Positions 6,888-12,979 of a DNA stretch of 14,155 nucleotides are shown here, in pieces. The stretch covers positions 1 through 14,155 of the forward strand of contig JAFVRI010000256.1 of the NCBI GenBank assembly GCA_017504335.1. The letters are read 5' to 3'. This DNA comes from Clostridia bacterium (GTDB lineage Bacteria > Bacillota > Clostridia > Oscillospirales > CAG-272). The notes under the pieces are model-generated. The model searched no databases. It was given only the letters and a program-made list of their open reading frames with translations, and had not been told where the DNA came from. Within the stretch, counting starts at the first letter, position 1. Each line of letters begins with the position of its first letter. Both the position numbers and the translations under genes were made by a program.

Positions 6888-8240
6888 TCAGCAAACGCCC
6901 TGTGCCTTCATTGCCTCAGCAACCTTAACGAATCCCGCAATATTTGCGCCTGCAACCAGGTCATCGCCCAATCCGTACTCGTTAGCAGCCTTGACGGAGT
7001 TCTCGAAGATGTTCTTCATGATAGTATGAAGCTTTGCGTCAACCTCCTCAGCAGACCAGCTGTAACGCATGGAGTTCTGAGACATTTCCAGACCGGAAAC
7101 CGATACACCGCCTGCGTTTACTGCCTTAGAGGGAGCAACGATCACGCCCTTGGACTTCAAATAAGCCACTGCCTCATTGGTCGTAGGCATGTTGGAAACC
7201 TCAACGTAGTACTTAACGCCGTTGGCAACGATCTGCTCCGCTTCCTTCACATCTACCTCGTTCTGCGTTGCGCAAGGCATCATGATGTCTGCCTTTACGC
7301 CCCAAGGCTTCTGACCTGCGAAGAACTCAACGCCAAACTTATCGGCATAGTCCTGAACGCGGTTGCGGCAGGATGCACGCATCTCCAGCATAAAGTTGAT
7401 CTTCTCCTCGGTGCCGACACCGTCGGGATCGTAGATGTATCCGTCGGGACCGGAGATGGTCAGTACCTTACCGCCCAGCTCGTTGATCTTCTTTACTGCA
7501 CCCCCAGCTACGTTACCGAAGCCGGAGATCGCGAAGGTCTTGCCCTTAATGCTGTCACCAAAGTGACTCAACAGCTCGGTGGTGTAATAAACCGCGCCAA
7601 AGCCGGTTGCCTCGGGACGGATGAGAGAGCCGCCGTAAGGAATTCCCTTACCGGTCAGAACACCGGTGAACTCGTCGCGCAGTCTCTTGTACTGGCCGAA
7701 GAGGTAACCGATCTCACGTGCGCCAACGCCGATGTCACCTGCGGGAACGTCGGTATCTGCGCCGATATACTTCTGAAGCTCGGTCATAAAGCTCTGGCAG
7801 AAGCGCATTACCTCTGCATCGGACTTGCCCTGAGGATCGAAGTCCGAGCCACCCTTACCGCCGCCCATAGGCAGAGAGGTCAGGGAGTTCTTAAAGGTCT
7901 GCTCGAAACCGAGGAACTTGATGATAGACTCATTGACAGAGGGATGGAAACGAAGTCCTCCCTTGTAAGGACCGATGGCACTGTTGAACTGGATTCTGAA
8001 TCCACGGTTCACCTGTACGTTGCCCTTGTCATCTACCCACGGAACGCGGAACTTGATGATTCTCTCGGGCTCAACCATTCTCTCCAGCACGCCGCTGGTG
8101 ATGTAGTCGGGACGGGCATTGATGACGGGCTCGATGGACTCAAGCACTTCCTTTACAGTCTGGTGAAATTCGGGCTCGTTGGGATTTCTCTTCACAACGC
8201 GCTCCATCAGCTCGTTCAAATACTGATTCTTAAAGCTCAT
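6888..8240 (-). CDS. gdhA: Glutamate dehydrogenase (hexameric, NADP-type)
   Basis: The product (450 aa) is the small hexameric glutamate dehydrogenase, which interconverts 2-oxoglutarate plus ammonia and glutamate in the cytoplasm. Motifs in order are GPYKGGLRFHP at 90-100 (substrate lysine K93), K117, PMGGGKGGSDFDP at 124-136 with catalytic K129, and PAGDIGVG at 167-174 with D169. Together these match the K89, K113, K125 and D165 set of the Clostridium symbiosum enzyme with a constant shift of 4. A Rossmann motif, GFGNVAGG, starts at about 240. The length is normal. The ATG at 8240 is preceded by AGGAAGG on the - strand; an in-frame extension to 8306 is not conserved sequence and has no SD. 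The cofactor is inferred from family similarity only. Transcription comes from a consensus promoter with a leader of about 90 nt and ends at a strong hairpin. Confidence 0.95.
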   Translation of the reverse strand: MSFKNQYLNELMERVVKRNPNEPEFHQTVKEVLESIEPVINARPDYITSGVLERMVEPERIIKFRVPWVDDKGNVQVNRGFRIQFNSAIGPYKGGLRFHPSVNESIIKFLGFEQTFKNSLTSLPMGGGKGGSDFDPQGKSDAEVMRFCQSFMTELQKYIGADTDVPAGDIGVGAREIGYLFGQYKRLRDEFTGVLTGKGIPYGGSLIRPEATGFGAVYYTTELLSHFGDSIKGKTFAISGFGNVAGGAVKKINELGGKVLTISGPDGYIYDPDGVGTEEKINFMLEMRASCRNRVQDYADKFGVEFFAGQKPWGVKADIMMPCATQNEVDVKEAEQIVANGVKYYVEVSNMPTTNEAVAYLKSKGVIVAPSKAVNAGGVSVSGLEMSQNSMRYSWSAEEVDAKLHTIMKNIFENSVKAANEYGLGDDLVAGANIAGFVKVAEAMKAQGVC

Positions 8241-8337
8241 GTTTATTACCTTCCTAATAAAAATTTTTTTACATAAAAATGAAAGTCCGAGCATCGCTTC
8301 TTGCAAAAACGAGAAACGTGCCCATTTCTACCTTACT

Positions 8338-8366
8338 ATTATATCACAGCCCGAGGCTCATGTCAA
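8338..8366 (-). promoter_or_regulatory. Consensus sigma-A promoter of gdhA
   Basis: On the - strand TTGACA (8361-8366), a 17-nt spacer and TATAAT (8338-8343) form a perfect consensus promoter, with a TGA extension of the -10. The start site should be near 8331. Confidence 0.93.
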
Positions 8367-8472
8367 TAATTCCACATAAATTTTTCTCCGTAGATTCCAA
8401 AAATTTCTCTCCTTTTTTCTTCTTTTTCCTCCTATGCCGTTCATAATCGCTTATCCACTTGCAAGTTTTATT

Positions 8473-8485
8473 TTGAAAATTTCAA
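8473..8485. repeat. Palindrome upstream of the lipoprotein promoter
   Basis: TTGAAA and TTTCAA flank a single central A, forming a perfect palindrome that ends 13 nt before the -35 box. It could be an operator, but the region is AT-rich and chance is possible. Confidence 0.35.
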
Positions 8486-8498
8486 TTTTTCAAATGTG

Positions 8499-8527
8499 TT
8501 GAAAATATTTCTCTTATATGGTATAAT
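8499..8527 (+). promoter_or_regulatory. Sigma-A promoter of the lipoprotein gene
   Basis: TTGAAA (8499-8504), a 17-nt spacer and TATAAT (8522-8527) with a TGG extension form a strong promoter. The expected leader is about 38 nt. Confidence 0.88.
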
Positions 8528-8571
8528 TAAATTCGGAATTGTACCGTTTATTCCCTCAAAAGGAGACTGAT

Positions 8572-10752
8572 ATGAATACACGCATGAAAATGAGGCTGTT
8601 ATCCATGGGGCTTGCGCTTTCACTTCTCCCTACCCTGACAGCCTGTAATCTGTTTGGCAACCGTTCCAATTCGGATGACCCTCAGGAGGAAACGCAGAAC
8701 ATCGGAGACGATAACGAAACGCTTCCTCCCGCACAAGCACCGAGCGATTCGTCTGCTCCCGCTCAAACCGATGATCCTCCCGGAGATTATGAGCGTTATC
8801 GCCTGACACTTTCCAACGAGGACACCGTCTTCGGTTCTGTGTCCGGCGGCGGTCTTTATCGCGCCGACCGTCGCATTACTGTAACCGCGACCCCCTCGCT
8901 CGTGGGATATACGCTACAGGGTTGGTACCTAAACGGAAGAAAAGTAAGCGATCAAGCCGTATATTCCTTCCTTATGCCGGAGAAAGCAACAACGCTTGAA
9001 GCTCGCTGGAAGGTTCGGGATGAACTCCACGACTTTACGTTTACCTCCACCAAGGATACCTGTACCGTAACCGGTGTGTCTAACCGATCTGCCACATCGC
9101 TGACAGTACCGGATTTTGTTACCGATCTCGGAGAGGGAGTCTTTCAAAATTGCTCTGCCATTCGTTCGATCCATCTTCCCGCATCGATTACCGTGATCCC
9201 CAAAAATACGTTTCGTCATTGCTCTTCCCTTGAAAAACTGACCGCTGACGGTGCGATTACCGAAATCGGCGAGGACGCGTTCCTCGGTTGTGGATACAAT
9301 ACCTACAAGGGCGGCATCTACCTTGCCGGAGAGAGCGACTACGAGTGGTTGACCTCTGTTCCGGATCTTTCTGTAACCGAATGCGTGATCCACCCGAACA
9401 CCAAATATATCGCAAGCGGTGCCTTCAGAAATCACAGCAACCTCCGTACGGTTCAATTTCCCGCGCACTGCGATGTAACCGTTCTCGGAAATTTTGCCTT
9501 TGCAGGATGTACCTCCCTGGAAACCATCGCGCTTCCAGACGGAATCAAGCGGATCTCCCCGCATGCCTTTGACGGATGCACCTCCCTGATCAATCTTACC
9601 GTTCCTCAGTCAGTGGACATCATCGATAAGAGAGCCTTCAATCAGTGCACCGCTCTTTCCAATGTAACCTTCACCGGTAACGTATCCCAGTGGAATTCGG
9701 TTCATATCGAATCAGGAAACTCTCCCCTGAGCGATATCGCCATCCATTGCCGAAACGGAGATGCGCTCTATGCCATCCACGGATACGGCCGTACACTTCT
9801 GAATGAGAACGAAACCTACATCTACGACCTGCTGGTGAAGCATGTGATTTCGGATACCCCCACAGCCTCGTTCGACGTGGATACCTCTCGCCGTGTTACC
9901 GCCAAGGAATGCAAGATCGCATTCGAAACCTTTATTTTGGACTTCCCTGAATGCTTCTGGTTAGATCAGGTATTCTCCTATCATGGCCCCGCAAGCAATC
10001 CGAATATCGTGTCTGAAATCACTCCTCGGTATCTGTTTACAGGCAATGCCTTGATCCAAGCCAAGAAACAGCTCAATCAAGCAGTAAAGGATATATTGGA
10101 GGATATGCCCGAGGAAGGATACTTTGAGCAGACCCATTATCTCCACGATGCGGTCGCCAATCGCGTAACCTACCGTGCAGGCAACCTTGATCAAACCGCA
10201 TACGGTGCCCTGGTTAAGGGTGAGGCTGTCTGCGCAGGCTATTCCGCCGCATATCAGCTTCTTCTTCAGTCCGTAGGATATAAAGCATGGTCGATCAACG
10301 GAATTTCCCGTAATCAGGAGCATCGCTGGAATGTAGTATGGTTAGACCATGTAACCTGTGTCTATACCGATGTTACATGGGATGACTCTATGGAAAGTCA
10401 GGTTCTTCACAGATATTTCAACTTGAGCCTGGAGGAATTCTCTCAGACTCATCAAGCCAATGATCCCTCCCAGCTTCCTCCCTGTGATCATACAGGCTTC
10501 GGATACTTCGAGCATCCATCCCAAAAGCATCTTCTCATTGATGAAGAGGATAGCTTCGAGAAATTGAAGCCTCTGCTCCAAAAGCAAGCAAATGGAACCT
10601 ATTCGGGACGGCTGTACTATACAGGAAATGACTTTGAACAATGGATCCAACAATATCTGGAGCAAATTTCCGAGCATTGCGGATTCCCTTCCTTCTCTTT
10701 TGAAATGACAGGAAAGACCAAAGAAATCCTGCTAACCATCCGCCGAGCCTAA
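8572..10752 (+). CDS. Lipoprotein with InlB-like, leucine-rich and transglutaminase-like domains
   Basis: The product (726 aa) starts with a lipoprotein signal: basic N-terminus, hydrophobic core and lipobox LTAC with C25 as the lipidated residue, so it should be anchored on the outer face of the membrane. A low-complexity acidic/proline linker (30-73) follows. Residues about 76-147 resemble an InlB-type beta repeat (GYTLQGWYLNGRKV). Residues about 156-395 contain BspA-type leucine-rich repeats of the form AFxGCTSLxxIxLPxxVxxI, including FQNCSAIRSIHLP and FAGCTSLETIALP. Residues about 515-605 form a transglutaminase-like domain with C554 in AVCAGYS, H584 in EHRWN and D600 in YTDVTWDD. The ATG at 8572 follows AAAGGAG. 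The enzyme part may act as a peptidase, crosslinker or inactive binding fold; the repeats suggest binding to a surface or host polymer. It is a single-gene unit with its own promoter and terminator. Confidence 0.87.
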   Translation: MNTRMKMRLLSMGLALSLLPTLTACNLFGNRSNSDDPQEETQNIGDDNETLPPAQAPSDSSAPAQTDDPPGDYERYRLTLSNEDTVFGSVSGGGLYRADRRITVTATPSLVGYTLQGWYLNGRKVSDQAVYSFLMPEKATTLEARWKVRDELHDFTFTSTKDTCTVTGVSNRSATSLTVPDFVTDLGEGVFQNCSAIRSIHLPASITVIPKNTFRHCSSLEKLTADGAITEIGEDAFLGCGYNTYKGGIYLAGESDYEWLTSVPDLSVTECVIHPNTKYIASGAFRNHSNLRTVQFPAHCDVTVLGNFAFAGCTSLETIALPDGIKRISPHAFDGCTSLINLTVPQSVDIIDKRAFNQCTALSNVTFTGNVSQWNSVHIESGNSPLSDIAIHCRNGDALYAIHGYGRTLLNENETYIYDLLVKHVISDTPTASFDVDTSRRVTAKECKIAFETFILDFPECFWLDQVFSYHGPASNPNIVSEITPRYLFTGNALIQAKKQLNQAVKDILEDMPEEGYFEQTHYLHDAVANRVTYRAGNLDQTAYGALVKGEAVCAGYSAAYQLLLQSVGYKAWSINGISRNQEHRWNVVWLDHVTCVYTDVTWDDSMESQVLHRYFNLSLEEFSQTHQANDPSQLPPCDHTGFGYFEHPSQKHLLIDEEDSFEKLKPLLQKQANGTYSGRLYYTGNDFEQWIQQYLEQISEHCGFPSFSFEMTGKTKEILLTIRRA

Positions 10753-10758
10753 AAAAAG

Positions 10759-10790
10759 CGGAGCGAGGATCCTACCTCGCTCCGTTTTTT
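10759..10790 (+). terminator. Rho-independent terminator of the lipoprotein gene
   Basis: A perfect 10-bp GC-rich stem (10759-10768 with 10775-10784), a 6-nt loop and six T follow the stop codon within 7 nt. An A-run on the left makes it work in the other direction too. Confidence 0.95.
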
Positions 10791-10848
10791 CATTTCTCAA
10801 ATCCAAAAAAAATGATTCAAATTTTTTTGATTTTTTTCAAAAAAAGTA

Positions 10849-10877
10849 TTGACTTTTCAAATAAAGCATGCTATAAT
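10849..10877 (+). promoter_or_regulatory. Promoter of tRNA-Pro
   Basis: TTGACT (10849-10854), a 17-nt spacer and TATAAT (10872-10877) with a TGC extension lie 17 nt before the tRNA. Long A and T tracts directly upstream are typical of an UP element on a stable-RNA promoter. Confidence 0.9.
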
Positions 10878-10894
10878 ATACAGGTCGTAAAGAT

Positions 10895-10970
10895 CTGGGT
10901 GTGGCGCAGCTGGTAGCGCGCTACCTTGGGGTGGTAGAGGCCGCAAGTTCAAGTCTTGTCACTCAGACCA
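10895..10970 (+). tRNA. tRNA-Pro (anticodon GGG)
   Basis: The 76-nt cloverleaf is complete. The acceptor arm CTGGGTG pairs with CACTCAG (one G-T) and starts with C1, as bacterial proline tRNAs do. The D arm is GCGC/GCGC. The anticodon stem CTACC/GGTAG carries the loop TTGGGGT with anticodon GGG at 10928-10930, reading CCC and CCU. The T arm is GCAAG/CTTGT with loop TTCAAGT. CCA is encoded. Its 3' end is the likely attachment site of the element whose integrase gene follows 261 nt downstream. Confidence 0.95.
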
Positions 10971-10972
10971 AG

Positions 10973-11001
10973 AAAACGAGTAGCTTAGGTTACTCGTTTT
11001 T
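10973..11001 (+). terminator. Terminator of tRNA-Pro
   Basis: The arms AAAACGAGTA (10973-10982) and TACTCGTTTT (10991-11000) pair over an 8-nt loop and are followed by further T-rich sequence, starting 3 nt after the CCA end. Confidence 0.85.
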
Positions 11002-11019
11002 CTTTATTTTACAAGGGTT

Positions 11020-11053
11020 TTCCGCACTTTTAGGGTGCGGAATTTCTTTTTTT
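11020..11053 (+). terminator. Second hairpin terminator
   Basis: The arms TTCCGCAC (11020-11027) and GTGCGGAA (11035-11042) pair over a 7-nt loop, followed by TTTCTTTTTTT. It would insulate the integrase gene from tRNA transcription, or it may be the terminator originally at the element's other end. Confidence 0.75.
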
Positions 11054-11097
11054 CGCCCTTCCCTTTCAAGTCAAATTTCCTCCTGTTTTTTGGGTTT

Positions 11098-11120
11098 GTG
11101 CATACCTTAGTGCATACCTT
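11098..11120. repeat. Tandem GTGCATACCTT repeat, possible integrase arm sites
   Basis: GTGCATACCTT occurs at 11098-11108 and again at 11110-11120, with a period of 12 nt. A third, partial copy (GTGCATAC) is at 11199-11206, just before the integrase SD. Placement between the tRNA 3' end and int1 is where the arm-type sites of a tyrosine integrase would lie. An operator is the alternative. Confidence 0.5.
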
Positions 11121-11141
11121 CAAAAAGCCCTTTTCAAAAGT

Positions 11142-11199
11142 GAGTAGAGGTTTTGGGTACTACTCTCGGATGAAAATGCCATTTTGAACTTTATCCGAG
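11142..11199. repeat. Two adjacent inverted repeats upstream of int1
   Basis: GAGTAG (11142-11147) pairs with CTACTC (11160-11165), and CTCGGAT (11165-11171) pairs with ATCCGAG (11193-11199), with an inner AAAAT/ATTTT pair. They share base 11165, so the two hairpins can stack. They may be protein-binding sites or a leader RNA structure of int1. Confidence 0.45.
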
Positions 11200-11231
11200 T
11201 GCATACTTATACCTTAAAAGGAGGAAAAATT

Positions 11232-12419
11232 ATGGCAAGCATTATCCCAAGACAAAACGGAACTTATCTTATCAGAGTTTCCTGCGGACTCGATGAATCG
11301 GGAAAGCAAATAACCCGATCCAAAACATTTAGGCCCTCTAAGCCTAATCTCTCTTATCAAAGATTGAATCGGGAGATCGATCAATTCGTTGCCGACTTCG
11401 AAATGGAAGTCAAAACAGGCGGAAAAAGTGTAGATTTTGACAAGATTACTTTCTCACAATTCTGCGACAAATATCTTGAATTAAAGAAAACCACACTATC
11501 CCCTAACACCCTGGTCTTCTATGAGATGATCATACGAACCGAGCTCCGTCCAATGTTCGGAGCAATGAAAATGCGCGATATCAGAACGTATCACGTACAG
11601 CAATTCATACAATACCTTGCAACCGAAAAGCAGCGCAAAGACGGCGTAGAAGGTGGAATAGGCCCAAGTACGGTGCGAAGATATACAACTGTACTTCGCT
11701 CGATCTTGACTATGGCATATAAGCTTGATTTTATCGATGAAGACGTTGGAAACTCCAGAAAAATAGAGTTTCCCAAAGAACAACACACTGAGCTTGAAGT
11801 CTATACCCTTGAAGAGGTTAGTGATATACTCAAAGCTCTTGAGACAGAACCGATAAACATCAGAACGCTTATCGAAATAGCGATATTCACCGGAATGCGC
11901 AGAGGTGAAATTGTGGGCTTGAAATGGAACGACATCGATCTTGAAGGTCAGAAAATACACGTAAGACGTAGTATTTACAAGCCTAAAAACGGCAAAGCTC
12001 AAGAAAAAGAGCCCAAATCAAAATACGGTATTCGTACCATTTCCATACCTGAGCAACTCTGCCAAACGATAAAGGCATACAAAGCCCAGCAAGATCGTCA
12101 TAAATCTTTCTTGGGCGACGGATGGAAAAATCTCAATTATGTTTTTACTGAAGAAGACGGTTATGTTATGAACCCCCACACCCCAACAAAACAATTCTCA
12201 AAGTTTTTAAAACGACACGGCATAAGGCATCTTAAGTTTCATGGTCTGCGCCACACATCCGCAACTATGCTTTTAGCAAATGGATGTGATATAAAAACTG
12301 TATCTACTCGTTTAGGACACAGCGATATAGACACAACAAACATCTATGTGCATGCGCTCGAAAGCACAGATCGACATGCCGCACAGACCTTTGAAAGTTT
12401 TATTTCGAAGGCCTTCTAA
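11232..12419 (+). CDS. Tyrosine recombinase (phage/ICE-type integrase), int1
   Basis: The product (395 aa) is a site-specific tyrosine integrase with three parts: an N-terminal arm-DNA-binding domain (about 1-60, NGTYLIRVSCGLDESGK), a core-binding SAM-like domain (about 72-175, including LSPNTLVFYEMI) and a catalytic domain (about 185-395). Catalytic residues visible are R223 in GMRRGE, a lysine in PKSKYGIRT (262-264), H337 and R340 in HGLRHT, H363 in LGHSD and the nucleophile Y372 in NIYVH, so it looks intact. The ATG at 11232 follows AAAGGAGG; the earlier start at 11184 lies in the repeat region and has no SD. It is AT-richer than the left part of the window, which supports transfer. It lies directly beyond tRNA-Pro, its probable target. 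No convincing promoter was found. Confidence 0.93.
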   Translation: MASIIPRQNGTYLIRVSCGLDESGKQITRSKTFRPSKPNLSYQRLNREIDQFVADFEMEVKTGGKSVDFDKITFSQFCDKYLELKKTTLSPNTLVFYEMIIRTELRPMFGAMKMRDIRTYHVQQFIQYLATEKQRKDGVEGGIGPSTVRRYTTVLRSILTMAYKLDFIDEDVGNSRKIEFPKEQHTELEVYTLEEVSDILKALETEPINIRTLIEIAIFTGMRRGEIVGLKWNDIDLEGQKIHVRRSIYKPKNGKAQEKEPKSKYGIRTISIPEQLCQTIKAYKAQQDRHKSFLGDGWKNLNYVFTEEDGYVMNPHTPTKQFSKFLKRHGIRHLKFHGLRHTSATMLLANGCDIKTVSTRLGHSDIDTTNIYVHALESTDRHAAQTFESFISKAF

Positions 12420-12425
12420 GTAAAA

Positions 12426-12455
12426 TGAAGCGGAAGGGCTCGCCTTTCCGCTTCA
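12426..12455. terminator. Bidirectional hairpin between int1 and the excisionase-like gene
   Basis: A 13-bp stem (12426-12438 with 12443-12455, one G-T pair) closes the 4-nt loop CTCG. It lies 6 nt after the int1 stop and 4 nt after the stop of the convergent gene. The flanking tails are only weakly T-rich (CTTATTAT and TTTTAC). Confidence 0.75.
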
Positions 12456-12459
12456 CTTA

Positions 12460-12966
12460 TTATACTCGTTTTCTTCTTACAATAGGAACTGCAGTACTCG
12501 CAGAAATTGTTGTACTTAATTGTTCCATAATATTATTCCTTACGAATTCTCTTTTCGTCCTGCTCTGACTCGTTCCATATACCAAAGCATTAGCATAAGG
12601 CGGAGAGAAATTCTGCATAGCAACATAGCAACGATTTCCGATCGATATAAAACCGATTTTACCATCGGCTACGCACCTTCTGATATGCTCCTCGGCAATT
12701 CCCGTTTCTGACTTTAACTCCTTCAACTCTGCTGCTGCGCTCCTTATGGATCGAATCTTCGGAAGAAATGTTTCCCCGGTGAAATGCAGGATTTCATTGA
12801 GTGAAGCGATCAATGTATGCCATTCAATGACGGTTCGGACGCCTCGGCTTCCGCAAGGAATATGCTTATCTTTAATCAAACGGTCTAACATTGTCACATT
12901 GACTGCAGAACCGGGATCTAAACGTCGAATTTCTTCAACAGCTTGTGGCAATGTTAAAACCTTCAT
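12460..12966 (-). CDS. Excisionase-like protein with two DNA-binding half-repeats
   Basis: The product (168 aa) resembles small helix-turn-helix/excisionase-like proteins of clostridial mobile elements. Two stretches look alike: residues about 4-52 (LTLPQAVEEIRRL, VTMLDRLIKDKHIP, RGVRTVIEW) and about 71-117 (IRSIRSAAAELKEL, AEEHIRRCVADGKIGF, GNRCYVA). Each has a helix pair, then a K-I turn and a basic G-x-R strand pair, as in winged-helix excisionase domains. The C-terminal 40 residues are polar and basic with no recognised fold. The ATG follows AAAGGA with 8-9 nt spacing. It starts 13 nt after the int2 stop on the same strand, so both share a transcript. A role as recombination directionality factor or as regulator of the element is inferred from the fold and the place; no homologue is certain. 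Confidence 0.65.
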   Translation of the reverse strand: MKVLTLPQAVEEIRRLDPGSAVNVTMLDRLIKDKHIPCGSRGVRTVIEWHTLIASLNEILHFTGETFLPKIRSIRSAAAELKELKSETGIAEEHIRRCVADGKIGFISIGNRCYVAMQNFSPPYANALVYGTSQSRTKREFVRNNIMEQLSTTISASTAVPIVRRKRV

Positions 12967-12979
12967 TTGATATTCCTTT

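Larger units (their letters stand above)
8241..8571. other. Divergent intergenic region between gdhA and the lipoprotein gene
   Basis: This 331-nt stretch holds the gdhA leader (about 90 nt) and promoter on the - strand, a pyrimidine-rich AT-rich middle (about 8386-8440), a 13-nt palindrome at 8473-8485, and the promoter and SD of the lipoprotein gene on the + strand. Apart from a doubtful 18-codon frame in the gdhA leader I see no gene in it. Confidence 0.75.
10753..11231. other. Intergenic region with tRNA-Pro and element edge
   Basis: This 479-nt stretch has no protein gene. It holds, in order, the lipoprotein terminator, an A/T-tract region (10804-10848) that may act as an UP element, the tRNA promoter, tRNA-Pro, two hairpin terminators, and from about 11098 a set of direct and inverted repeats before the integrase SD. 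Confidence 0.8.

Noticed and set aside
7026..8276. 416-codon open frame on the + strand
   Set aside because: It lies antisense to gdhA, whose protein is unmistakable. The product is low in recognisable motifs and has no SD; it is a shadow of a highly biased coding sequence.
10901..11110. 69-codon open frame over the tRNA
   Set aside because: It begins inside tRNA-Pro and runs through two terminators; a chance frame.
11184..11213. TTGAAC and TATACC as an int1 promoter
   Set aside because: The 18-nt spacing is acceptable, but the start would fall inside the int1 SD, leaving no ribosome site.
12746..12970. 74-codon frame opposite the excisionase-like gene
   Set aside because: It is antisense to a better supported gene with SD and operon context.
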